DNA of 12,915 nt from UBA3071 sp965369635 (GCA_965369635.1 CBDURC010000076.1:1-12915), one strand, 5' to 3'. Shown: positions 6,614-12,915, counted from the first letter of the stretch. Translations and numbers: made by a program. Notes: a model not told the origin generated them from the sequence alone.

Positions 6614-6655
6614 ACCGCCAATCCCCAATACCTGGTACCCAATACCAAATACCTG
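6614..6655 (+). repeat. Heptamer tandem array before rlmB
   Basis: Six consecutive 7-base units: ACCGCCA, ATCCCCA, ATACCTG, GTACCCA, ATACCAA and ATACCTG, consensus near RTACCNR. It abuts the octamer array, so two arrays of different period sit back to back in the 215-base gap between the methyltransferase and rlmB. No promoter was recognised between them and the GTG at 6711. Confidence 0.68.
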
Positions 6656-6710
6656 GTTGAGGAATACAAACTCCTCCAGGCCTCCCCATGGCAGAGGATG
6701 TGCAATTCAA

Positions 6711-7460
6711 GTGAACGAGCAGTTATACGGGCGGCAGGTGGTGCGGGAAGCACTGCGGGCGGGGCGACGGCGGGCCATCCGTCTCTTGCTGGCCAAAGGG
6801 GTGCGGGAAACGGGCATTATCGCCGAGACCGTGTCCCTGGCCGAGCTGGCTGGCTGCGCGGTGCTGAGAGTCGGGCGGCGGGAGCTGGATCAACTGAAGG
6901 TCAAGCACCAGGGAGTGGTGCTAGAAGCATCGGCTTACCCTTACGCGGACCTGGCGGCCATTCTTGCCCTGGCCGAGCAGCGCGGCGAGCCGCCCCTGTT
7001 GTTGATGCTCGACCATTTCGAAGATCCCCGTAACGTCGGCGCACTGCTGCGCACTGCTGAAGCGGCCGGGGTGCATGGCGTGGTGCTGCCCAAGCAGCGT
7101 GCCGCGGCGATCACGCCCGCCGCTAGCGACACGTCGGCCGGAGCAGTGGAGCACCTGCTGGTGGCTCGTGTGACCAACCTGGCTCGGACGCTCGTGGGGT
7201 TGAAACAGGCGGGTCTGTGGGTAGCGGGTCTGGAGTCGTTGCCTGAGGCGCAGCCCTACGACTCCGCGGACCTCAGCGGACCGCTGGTGCTGGTGGTGGG
7301 CAGTGAGGGGCGAGGGGTCAGCCGGCTAGTGCGGGAACGCTGCGACTGGCTGTTGAGGTTACCTATGCTGGGCCGCGTGGGATCTCTGAATGCGGCCGTG
7401 GCGGGGTCTATCGTGCTGTACTGGGTGCTGCGCTGCCGGGAAAGAGGGAAAACGACGTGA
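6711..7460 (+). CDS. rlmB: 23S rRNA (guanosine-2'-O-)-methyltransferase, SpoU/TrmH family
   Basis: RlmB-type enzymes methylate the ribose 2'-O of a guanosine in the 23S rRNA P-loop region using SAM and a trefoil-knot fold. I use the GTG at 6711 because NEQLYGRQVVREALRAG matches the normal family start; the open frame extends further left only through repeat-derived sequence. This gives 249 residues, the usual length. The N-terminal L30e-like substrate domain covers about 1-75. The SPOUT domain shows motif 1 DHFEDPRNVGALLRTAEAAG (101-120), motif 2 LVLVVGSEGRGVSRLVRERC (192-211) and motif 3 LRLPMLGRVGSLNAAVAGSI (215-234). Most relatives read SLNVSVA where this has SLNAAVA. Modified base is inferred from the family; other TrmH-group tRNA or rRNA targets are possible. 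Confidence 0.9.
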   Translation: MNEQLYGRQVVREALRAGRRRAIRLLLAKGVRETGIIAETVSLAELAGCAVLRVGRRELDQLKVKHQGVVLEASAYPYADLAAILALAEQRGEPPLLLMLDHFEDPRNVGALLRTAEAAGVHGVVLPKQRAAAITPAASDTSAGAVEHLLVARVTNLARTLVGLKQAGLWVAGLESLPEAQPYDSADLSGPLVLVVGSEGRGVSRLVRERCDWLLRLPMLGRVGSLNAAVAGSIVLYWVLRCRERGKTT

Positions 7461-8107
7461 GACGTGTCTTCAATGCCTATCTCGTTGCCATTGCGTTCGC
7501 GCTCGCCGCGATGTTGATCGTTGCTTGCCAGCCGCCTGTGGTCACCACCTCACTGCCGGAAACAGCAGCGTCAAAGCCGCCCACGGCCACTCGGACGCCT
7601 AGTCCCTTGCCTGCCACGAGCACGCCCACCCCGACCTTCATCCCTAGTCCAACCACCACAGCTACGCCCACTGAGGCTGCTACGCCCACGCCTACGACTG
7701 CTTCAACGCCCACTCCCACTGTGGCGATCTTTAAGTTGGTTCTCACCGAAGCAGAGGTGAACCAGCTTCTTCAGGACGGTTTGGCCAAGCAGTCTGACGT
7801 TCCGGTCAGCAACCTATACGTGCGCTTGCAACCTGGCCTGATCGTCGCGAGCGGCAGGACGCGGGTCGGCTTCTTCACCGTGGATGTCGAGGTGACAGCT
7901 ACTGTCACTGTCGAGGATGGCAAACCCATCCCTGAGATCGTGGCCATCCGCGCAGCGGGCCAACCTCTGACCGGATTCCTGCGGGCTCAGGTCGAGAACA
8001 TGCTGGATCCCCACCTCCAGCGGTGGCTTCAGATGGAGACAAACGTGTACGTTGAAGAGGTGGAGATACTGGAGGGGCAGATTCGCGTCACGGGTAGACG
8101 TAAGTAG
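7457..8107 (+). CDS. Thr/Pro-linker lipoprotein with a possible DUF2993/LmeA-like domain
   Basis: A 216-residue exported lipoprotein. It starts at GTG 7457, overlapping the rlmB stop by four bases (GTGA), with GAGGGA seven bases before it. A hydrophobic signal (8-22) leads to the lipobox IVAC with the lipidated cysteine at C24. Residues 30-90 are a Thr/Pro/Ser linker, common in surface lipoproteins of Anaerolineae. The rest (91-216) is a compact domain beginning FKLVLTEAEVNQLL with alternating strands (LYVRLQPGLIVASGRTRV, FTVDVEVTATVTVEDG) and a late helix LTGFLRAQVENMLDPHLQRW. This layout recalls the DUF2993/LmeA or YpmS lipid-binding families, with low certainty. Coupling to rlmB seems a matter of genome economy rather than shared function. 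Confidence 0.85.
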   Translation: MRRVFNAYLVAIAFALAAMLIVACQPPVVTTSLPETAASKPPTATRTPSPLPATSTPTPTFIPSPTTTATPTEAATPTPTTASTPTPTVAIFKLVLTEAEVNQLLQDGLAKQSDVPVSNLYVRLQPGLIVASGRTRVGFFTVDVEVTATVTVEDGKPIPEIVAIRAAGQPLTGFLRAQVENMLDPHLQRWLQMETNVYVEEVEILEGQIRVTGRRK

Positions 8108-8219
8108 CAACCGGGGTCTATGGCGGGGGCTATCGTGTTGTGCAGAGGGCTGCCAGGCGGCGTGTGGATGACGATTGAGGCATCATATAACTGGCGATCA
8201 CTTCCTGAGCAGGATCCTG

Positions 8220-9215
8220 TTAACCACTCAACTCCGCCACCAATACGTCCAGCGCCATGATGGGCTCCAAACGTCCCGTTTTGATCGCCAGGTCAGTCTC
8301 CAGCAGCCGTTGGTAGATGGCCTCCAACTGTGGCAGCGAGTAGCGCCGTGCCTGGCGCACCATCTTGTCCACCACGAAGTCCCGCAGCTTCAGTTCCCTG
8401 GCGATGGCCGCAGACCGCGAGCCTTGTCCCACCATGTCTTTCACTTGCAGCAGCAACCGGTACTGGCGTACGATCATGGCCAGCAGGTAGAGGGGCGCTG
8501 CGCCATCGTCCAGCAGATGATGCAACAAGGCCATCGCCCGTTGACCGTTGCCCTGCCCCAAGGCATCCACCATGTGGAAGATGTTGGCCTGGCGCGCCTC
8601 CGGCACCAGCAGCCGCACATCCTCCGGTCGGATGGCCCGCTTCCCCGCCGTGTAGGCGACCAATTTCTCCAACTCCTGGTCAAGTAGTCGCAGGTTCTGC
8701 CCTACGGTCCTGCGGAGCTCGTGGGTGGTATCTCGGGTGATCTGACCTCCCTTGGTCTGTGCCCGGGCTTCGATCCAAGCGATCAGATCATTACCCTTCT
8801 TCCGGCCACAAAGCTCCACCCGCGCCCGTTTGTCCTTCGCCAGTCCTTGCATCCGCTTGAACAGCGGGTGTCCTCGCTTCACGGTCTCTGTCTCCACAAA
8901 GGCCAGGTCTGTGGTCTCTGGCACTTGGTCGAGGTAGTTGACCAGCCCTTCAAGATACCTCTTCTGTGCCGCAGTGCGCCCTCCCTCGCCGCTGCCTACC
9001 AACCGGCGCAAAAGCGAGTTTACGATCACCAGCCGACGAGGGGTCAGGAAGGGCACTGTGTCGCAAGCCTGCTGCAACTCGCCCAGGGTGACTTTGCGGC
9101 CATCTAGGTAGGCGGTATTCAGGTCAGCCATCTCAGAGGGGCCGAGGGCTGCCTTCAGCTTCTGCAACGCTTCAGCGCACAGAAACTCCTCATCGCCGTG
9201 GATTAAGATAATCAT
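8220..9215 (-). CDS. holA: DNA polymerase III subunit delta
   Basis: HolA is the clamp-loader subunit that opens the beta sliding clamp. The 331 residues are close to the usual 330-345. The N-terminus MIILIHGDEEFLCAEALQKL matches the family start (IHG.E.FL), and DTVPFLTPRRLVIVNSLL is the conserved clamp-binding-side block. The middle carries ITRDTTHELRRTVGQNLRLL followed by DQELEKLVAYTAGKRAIRPE, the linker to the collar domain, and the C-terminus has VDALGQGNGQRAMALLHHLL and the terminal ETDLAIKTGRLEPIMALDVL helix, all typical. The ribosome site is weak. It converges with the lipoprotein gene across a 112-base gap with no clear terminator. Confidence 0.95.
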   Translation of the reverse strand: MIILIHGDEEFLCAEALQKLKAALGPSEMADLNTAYLDGRKVTLGELQQACDTVPFLTPRRLVIVNSLLRRLVGSGEGGRTAAQKRYLEGLVNYLDQVPETTDLAFVETETVKRGHPLFKRMQGLAKDKRARVELCGRKKGNDLIAWIEARAQTKGGQITRDTTHELRRTVGQNLRLLDQELEKLVAYTAGKRAIRPEDVRLLVPEARQANIFHMVDALGQGNGQRAMALLHHLLDDGAAPLYLLAMIVRQYRLLLQVKDMVGQGSRSAAIARELKLRDFVVDKMVRQARRYSLPQLEAIYQRLLETDLAIKTGRLEPIMALDVLVAELSG

Positions 9216-9274
9216 CAGAAAGTGTCTGGGTTCCCCTATTCTCTTATCCTGAGTAACCAGGCATGGCAGTCCGC

Positions 9275-9310
9275 CCCGCCCGAACCCCGCCTCAAGCGGG
9301 GCAAGGCGGG
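9275..9310 (-). terminator. GC-rich two-step hairpin between the CoA-transferase gene and holA
   Basis: CCCCGC (9285-9290) pairs with GCGGGG (9296-9301) across a five-base loop. Outside a small internal loop, CCCGCC (9275-9280) pairs with GGCGGG (9305-9310). It lies 30 bases past the CoA-transferase stop, so it is well placed to end that operon. No T-run follows on the - strand, so Rho-independent termination would be weak; it could instead be a REP-like element. Confidence 0.5.
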
Positions 9311-9339
9311 CCCCGGCGTCTCGTTTCTTGGACAGGTGT

Positions 9340-10647
9340 TCAGAGATAGTGGAGTTTCTTCGCTACTCGCGTCAGTTCCCCTCGGAACTGCGGGTGTGCG
9401 GTGCGTATGAGTGCCTGCGCCCGTTGGCGGATCGTCTTGCCATAGAGTTCTGCCACCCCGTACTCCGTCACCACGTAGTGCACGTGGTTTCGGGTGGTGA
9501 CCACTCCGGCGCCTTGTTGCAGCATGGGCACGATGCGGCTGATCTGGTCGCCCTTCGCCGTGCTGGGCAGGGCAATGATGGGCACCCCGCCCTCGGAGCG
9601 GGAGGCTCCGTAGACGAAGTCCAGTTGCCCGCCCACGCCGCTGTACAGCTTGGGGCCGATGGAGTCGGCGCAGACCTGCCCGGTCAGGTCAATCTCGATG
9701 GCTGAGTTGATGGCCACCTGGCGGCGGTTCTGGGCGATGACGAAGGGGTCGTTGACGTACTCGGTGCGGTGGAGTTCGATGAGCGGGTTGTCGTGCACCC
9801 ACTCGTAGAGCCGCTTCGTCCCCAGCATGAAGCCAGCGATGATCTTGCCCGGGTGCAGGGTCTTGCGAGCGCTGGTTACCACCCCGGCCTCCACCAGGTC
9901 AATGACGCTGTCCGAGAACAACTCAGTGTGAATCCCCAGGTCCTTCTTGTCGTACAGGAACTGCAGCACGGCGTCGGGGATGGCGCCAATACCCATCTGC
10001 ATCGTGGCCTCGTCGGGAATCAGGTCGGCGATGTGCTCGGCGATGCGCATGTGCAGGTCAGTGATTCCCCCTTCGGCCATGACCAGTTCTAGCAGCGAGT
10101 AGTCCACCGGCACCACGTGGTCCAGCCGGCTGACGTGGATGAAGCTGTCGCCCAGGCAGCGTGGCATATTGGGGTTGATCTCGGCGATGATGGTCTTGGC
10201 CGACTCGGCAGGGGTCTTGGTCAGCCCCGTCTCGACGCCGTAGGAGCAGAAGCCATGCTCGTCGGGCGGGGAGAGGTGGACGAAAGCCACGTCTACCGGC
10301 AGGATGCCTCTGCTGAAAAGCAGCGGGAACTCAGAAAGCAAGTTCGGCGTGTAGTCGGCCCGTCCTTCCTGGACCGCCTTGCGTACATTGGGGCCAATGA
10401 AGAGAGCATTGACACGGATGTGTCCTTCCATTTCAGGCTCGACATAATCACTGGCCCCCAACGTTAGGGCATGGCAGATCTCCACGTTCTCCAGTTCGGG
10501 GCCTCGGTTGACCAGCGCCTCCAGCAACACCCTGGGCACACTGCAGTTGCCAGTGAGAAAGATGCGATCCCCGGGCCGGATGACCTTGACCGCCTCCTCC
10601 GCTGTTGTGACCTTGCTCTTGTAGATTCTCGACCAACTATGGGCCAT
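9340..10647 (-). CDS. Acetyl-CoA hydrolase / 4-hydroxybutyrate CoA-transferase family protein
   Basis: Class I CoA-transferase that moves CoA between acyl-CoA and a carboxylate through a glutamyl-CoA thioester. The 435 residues are normal. The likely catalytic glutamate is E242 in LGIHTELFSDSVIDL, matching E238 of Clostridium aminobutyricum AbfT. GVGGQLDFVYGAS (337-349) and VTTRNHVHYVVTEYGVAELY (383-402) are the conserved acyl-CoA-binding and C-terminal blocks. MQMGIGAIPDAV (216-227) is also typical. AGGAG follows directly on the ald stop codon, six bases from the ATG, and the gap to ald is only nine bases, so the two are one transcript. Downstream of an oxoacid:ferredoxin oxidoreductase it likely releases the organic acid product while making acetyl-CoA. 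Substrate is not proven. Confidence 0.92.
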   Translation of the reverse strand: MAHSWSRIYKSKVTTAEEAVKVIRPGDRIFLTGNCSVPRVLLEALVNRGPELENVEICHALTLGASDYVEPEMEGHIRVNALFIGPNVRKAVQEGRADYTPNLLSEFPLLFSRGILPVDVAFVHLSPPDEHGFCSYGVETGLTKTPAESAKTIIAEINPNMPRCLGDSFIHVSRLDHVVPVDYSLLELVMAEGGITDLHMRIAEHIADLIPDEATMQMGIGAIPDAVLQFLYDKKDLGIHTELFSDSVIDLVEAGVVTSARKTLHPGKIIAGFMLGTKRLYEWVHDNPLIELHRTEYVNDPFVIAQNRRQVAINSAIEIDLTGQVCADSIGPKLYSGVGGQLDFVYGASRSEGGVPIIALPSTAKGDQISRIVPMLQQGAGVVTTRNHVHYVVTEYGVAELYGKTIRQRAQALIRTAHPQFRGELTRVAKKLHYL

Positions 10648-10656
10648 GTCTCACTC

Positions 10657-11751
10657 CTAGGCACACGTTCTGTACACTGTGGCCAAGGCCTCGCTCACGA
10701 TCTCGCCGTCCCGCGTGGCGATGCCGCGCGCTAGCTCGGGCATGTCCACCGCAGCCTGCGCCAGCCCCACCTCAGCGATGCGGTGAATGTAGGGCCAGGC
10801 GGCGTTGTTGAAGGCGTGCGTGGAGGTACGTGGGAGAACCCCAGCGGCGTTAGGGATACAGACGTGTACGACTCCCTCCTCAATGAAGATGGGGTCTCGC
10901 AGAGTCGTGGGTCGGCTGGTCTCCACGCATCCCCCCTGGTCAATGCTGAAGTCCAGGATGACCGCTCCCTTCTTCATGGAGCGCACCATCTCCCGCGTCA
11001 CCAGGATGGGGGCGCGGTCACCCGGCACCAGAACAGCGCCGATGAGGACTTCCACAAAGCGGGCCACGCGGGCGATGTTGAAGGGGTAGGCTACCATGGT
11101 GGTGATGTGGCCCTGGAACATCTCGTCTATCCGATGCAACCTTTCCAGGTCGTGGTCGAGAACGAACACGTCAGCGCCCAGGCCGTGGAAGGCGCGTGCC
11201 GCGTTGGTGCCCAATACTCCCGCACCTATGATGGCGACCCGGGCTGCCGGAATGCCCGGCACGCCGCTGAGGAGCACTCCTCGGCCACCCCAGTTGCTTT
11301 GCAGGAAGGTGGCTGCCAGTTGCGGGGCCATGCGGCCGGCCACTTCGCTCATCGGCTTCAGGACCGGTAGGTTTCCGTCGTCTTCCTGGATGGTCTCATA
11401 GGCGATTGCGGTGATCCGCTTCTCCAGGAGAGTCTGGACCGTTTCTTTGCGGGCGGCGGCCAGGTGCAGGAAACCGCACAGGGTCTGCCCCTCGCGGAGC
11501 CACGCTAGTTCCTCCTGAGTAGGGCGTGTGGCCTTGAGGACCATGTCGGAGCGGAGGTAGGCCTCTTCGGTGGAGTAGACGACCCGTCCGTTAGCACGTT
11601 CGTAGTCATGGTCGGAGAAACCAGCTCCCTCGCCAGCTCCTCGTTCCACATGGCAGACGTGGCCCGCCTGGGTGAGCAGCCGCACTCCGTAGGGGGTCAA
11701 GCCCACCCGCGCCTCCAGGTCGCGCCGCTCTCTAGGGATACCAATGTTCAT
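10657..11751 (-). CDS. ald: Alanine dehydrogenase family protein
   Basis: NAD-dependent enzyme interconverting L-alanine and pyruvate plus ammonia. I place the start at ATG 11751: MNIGIPRERRDLEARVGLTP is the family start, and GGGAGGTG lies just before it. The open frame upstream of it is repeat sequence. The 364-residue length is normal. Catalytic positions match Mycobacterium Ald: R15, K73 in VLKATRP, H96 in FLHLAAA and D271 in FSIDQGGC. The Rossmann fingerprint is IIGAGVLGTNAA (174-185), and LKPMSEVAGRMA precedes it. The loop before PRTST reads IPNAAGVL where typical Ald has a NMPGAV core, so substrate preference may differ. ATGA overlap with the gamma-subunit gene (11748-11751) shows coupling. 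In this operon it probably feeds the oxoacid oxidoreductase. Confidence 0.9.
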   Translation of the reverse strand: MNIGIPRERRDLEARVGLTPYGVRLLTQAGHVCHVERGAGEGAGFSDHDYERANGRVVYSTEEAYLRSDMVLKATRPTQEELAWLREGQTLCGFLHLAAARKETVQTLLEKRITAIAYETIQEDDGNLPVLKPMSEVAGRMAPQLAATFLQSNWGGRGVLLSGVPGIPAARVAIIGAGVLGTNAARAFHGLGADVFVLDHDLERLHRIDEMFQGHITTMVAYPFNIARVARFVEVLIGAVLVPGDRAPILVTREMVRSMKKGAVILDFSIDQGGCVETSRPTTLRDPIFIEEGVVHVCIPNAAGVLPRTSTHAFNNAAWPYIHRIAEVGLAQAAVDMPELARGIATRDGEIVSEALATVYRTCA

Positions 11752-12449
11752 GAAGCACCTCCCGGGGTGCTGAGGTGCAGAGGAGCTGAGGTGCAGAGGT
11801 GCGGAGGTGCAGAGGTGCACCCTTGCTCCCTTGCTCCCCTGCACCCCTGCTCCTCCGCTAACTCTGCTCCCTTCCGCAACGCCTGTTTGTTCGGGGCCAG
11901 CAACTTGCGGTGCCGTGCAGGCAGGTGATCGGCCAGTGCCTGCTGTAGTGATGCCAGCGGTATGACGCCAGTAGCCTGCACCAGCGCGCCTAGGCAGATC
12001 ACGTTGGCCAGACGGGCATTGCCCAGTTCGATCGCCATGTCGGTAGCGGGCGCGTAGAGGACGCGGATGTCAGTGCGCTTGCTTTTGAGCGGCACCAGGG
12101 AACTGTTCACCACCAGCACGCCGCCAGGCTGTATTGCCGGCTCGAAGGCTTCCATGGAGGGGATGTTGAGCACGATGGCCGCGCTGGGCCGCCGCACCAG
12201 CGGAGCGCCGATTTCCTCGTCGGAGACGACGATGGTGCAGCGGGCTTTGCCGCCACGCATCTCCGGGCCGTAGGAAGGAATCCAGGTCACGTGGTAGCCG
12301 CTGTCCATCGCGGCATAGGCCAGCAACTGCCCGGCGAAGAGCGACCCCTGTCCGCCGAAGCCAGAAATGATGATCTCCTCCTGCCTCTTGTCTTTCCTCT
12401 TTTCGTTCCTTTCGTGTCCTTTGTCTCTTGGCTGTGGCATCCTATTCAT
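11748..12449 (-). CDS. 2-oxoacid:ferredoxin oxidoreductase gamma subunit
   Basis: The gamma subunit completes the CoA-acylating complex that oxidises a 2-oxoacid to acyl-CoA and reduces ferredoxin. The start at ATG 12449 overlaps the beta stop (ATGA), and GGAGG lies ten bases upstream of it. The protein has 233 residues against about 180-190 for the family. The conserved core starts at EEIIISGFGGQGSLFAGQLL (24-43), then WIPSYGPEMRGGKA (56-69), LNIPSMEAFE (94-103), GGVLVVNSSL and ARLANVICLGA (145-155). Residues 1-23 are a charged, repeat-encoded tail (RDKGHERNEKRKDKRQ), and residues about 200-233 are another, with the 8-residue repeats CTSAPPHL and CTSAPLHL. Both come from tandem repeats in the DNA and are probably dispensable. 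Whether the substrate is 2-oxoglutarate, a branched-chain oxoacid or pyruvate is open. Confidence 0.9.
   Translation of the reverse strand: MNRMPQPRDKGHERNEKRKDKRQEEIIISGFGGQGSLFAGQLLAYAAMDSGYHVTWIPSYGPEMRGGKARCTIVVSDEEIGAPLVRRPSAAIVLNIPSMEAFEPAIQPGGVLVVNSSLVPLKSKRTDIRVLYAPATDMAIELGNARLANVICLGALVQATGVIPLASLQQALADHLPARHRKLLAPNKQALRKGAELAEEQGCRGAREQGCTSAPPHLCTSAPLHLSTPGGAS
11773..11852. repeat. Ten-unit octamer array that switches strand, in the gamma-ald junction
   Basis: Six 8-base units run from 11773 to 11820: AGGTGCAG three times, alternating with AGGAGCTG, AGGTGCGG and AGGTGCAC. At 11821 the array continues in register as CCTTGCTC twice, CCCTGCAC and CCCTGCTC, which is the same family (ARGGNNGC) on the other strand. 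The turning point is the palindrome GGTGCACC (11814-11821). It encodes the C-terminal tail of the gamma subunit and lies just before the ald ribosome site. Confidence 0.8.
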
Positions 12450-12488
12450 CGTGTTTTGGCCTCCTTCTTTCGTTCCTTTCGTGTCCTT
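12401..12488 (-). repeat. Identical 21-base direct repeat flanking the beta/gamma junction
   Basis: The same 21 bases occur at 12401-12421 and 12468-12488, starting TTTCGTTCCT and ending CGTGTCCTT. On the coding strand they read AAGGACACG, AAAGGAACG, AAA, an approximate nonamer repeat. The copies lie 67 bases apart, one at the 3' end of the beta gene and one at the 5' end of the gamma gene, and they are translated in different frames. Confidence 0.8.
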
Positions 12489-12915
12489 AATGCTCGCACT
12501 TCGTCGGTCATCTTCGTATCGCCCAGCGGATAGTAGGCCACCAGGTGTTCCTTGGCCCACTCCAGCGCCTCCAGTATCCCCATGTGCCAGTTGGTGTTGC
12601 AGGTGGAGAGAACCTCGACCATGGAGAAGCCCAGGCCGGCCAGTTGGGTCTGAAAGGCCAGCTGTATAGCCCGCTTGGTGCGGCGGATGCCAGGTACATC
12701 AAGCACCGCCTGCCGGGTGACATAGGCCGCGCCCGGAAGTCCCCCCAGCAACTCGGCTATCCTCATCGGATAACCGGCGACCTTGACATCCCGGCCCGTC
12801 GGCGACGAGCTGGTCACCTGCCCCGGCAGTGTGGTCGGGGCCATCTGCCCACCGGTCATGCCGTAGATGGCGTTGTTGACGAAGATGGTGGTGAACAACT
12901 CGCCCCGATTGGCCG
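12446..12915 (-). CDS. 2-oxoacid:ferredoxin oxidoreductase beta subunit (5' partial)
   Basis: The thiamine-diphosphate-binding subunit of the same complex, cut by the right edge; the frame is open to the last full codon, so the ATG at 12898 is internal. Visible are FVNNAIYGMTGGQMAPTTLP, the family signature next to the cofactor, then SSSPTGRDVKVAGYPMRIAE, RRTKRAIQLAFQTQLAGLGF and VEVLSTCNTNWHMG, the conserved late cysteine block (many relatives have CPT where this reads CNT). The N-terminal half with the GDG thiamine motif and most cluster cysteines is outside the window. The C-terminus RALRTRKERKKEAKTR is basic and repeat-encoded. The last bases overlap the gamma start. The alpha subunit is expected just upstream, beyond the window. 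Confidence 0.92.
   Translation of the reverse strand, partial: ANRGELFTTIFVNNAIYGMTGGQMAPTTLPGQVTSSSPTGRDVKVAGYPMRIAELLGGLPGAAYVTRQAVLDVPGIRRTKRAIQLAFQTQLAGLGFSMVEVLSTCNTNWHMGILEALEWAKEHLVAYYPLGDTKMTDEVRALRTRKERKKEAKTR

Noticed and set aside
7477..7746. Val/Gly-rich frame on the - strand opposite the lipoprotein linker
   Set aside because: The VGVGV pattern is just the reverse complement of the Thr/Pro codon run.
8175..8687. Frame on the + strand opposite holA
   Set aside because: Shadow of holA, with no ribosome site and no recognisable domain.
9216..9339. Small + strand gene between holA and the CoA-transferase gene
   Set aside because: The frame there runs through a GC hairpin, lacks a ribosome site and resembles no family.
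11749..11844. Upstream ald start at 11844 adding 31 residues
   Set aside because: The extra residues are repeat translation, and the conserved Ald start and a strong ribosome site fit 11751.
11773..11852. Possible CRISPR or iteron origin because of regular repeats
   Set aside because: The unit is 8 bases with no spacers, it is translated as part of a gene, and no cas or replication initiator gene is near.

Overview
The window is GC-rich, gene-dense bacterial DNA. It most resembles a Chloroflexota (Anaerolineae-like) chromosome or metagenome contig. The pointers are a lipoprotein with a long Thr/Pro linker, a GT9 glycosyltransferase with an extended N-terminus, and a ferredoxin-dependent 2-oxoacid oxidoreductase set with alanine dehydrogenase and a CoA-transferase. 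The phylum call is an inference from gene style, not from a marker gene. No rRNA, tRNA, CRISPR array, insertion sequence or phage gene was seen.

Left part, + strand, 1-8107. The window opens inside an FdhD-type formate dehydrogenase sulfurtransferase. Next come a folded inverted-repeat segment, a wreck of an AlbA_2-type (RecG-related) regulator gene, and an intact O6-alkylguanine-DNA alkyltransferase. A surface-glycan block follows: two GT4 glycosyltransferases, a GT9 (heptosyltransferase-fold) enzyme and a SAM-dependent methyltransferase, the last with its own promoter. An RlmB/SpoU-type rRNA 2'-O-methyltransferase is then translationally coupled to a lipoprotein.

Right part, - strand, 8220-12915. 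holA (DNA polymerase III delta) converges on the lipoprotein gene. Upstream of it lies a tight operon, transcribed right to left: 2-oxoacid:ferredoxin oxidoreductase beta (cut by the window edge), gamma, an alanine dehydrogenase-family enzyme, and an acetyl-CoA hydrolase/4-hydroxybutyrate CoA-transferase-family enzyme. beta/gamma and gamma/ald overlap by ATGA, and ald and the CoA-transferase gene are 9 bases apart. Together they could deaminate an amino acid, oxidatively decarboxylate the oxoacid to an acyl-CoA, and recover the thioester by CoA transfer.

The most unusual signal is not a gene. Most gaps between + strand genes, and the - strand beta/gamma and gamma/ald junctions, carry short degenerate tandem arrays with a strict period of 7, 8 or 9 bases. 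Some arrays run into coding sequence: the N-terminus and inter-domain linker of the GT9, both ends of the gamma subunit and the C-terminus of the beta subunit. The same octamers recur in arrays 5 kb apart, and one 21-base word is read in two different frames at the end of beta and the start of gamma. They recall the STRR repeats of cyanobacteria, but they are more degenerate and of mixed period.
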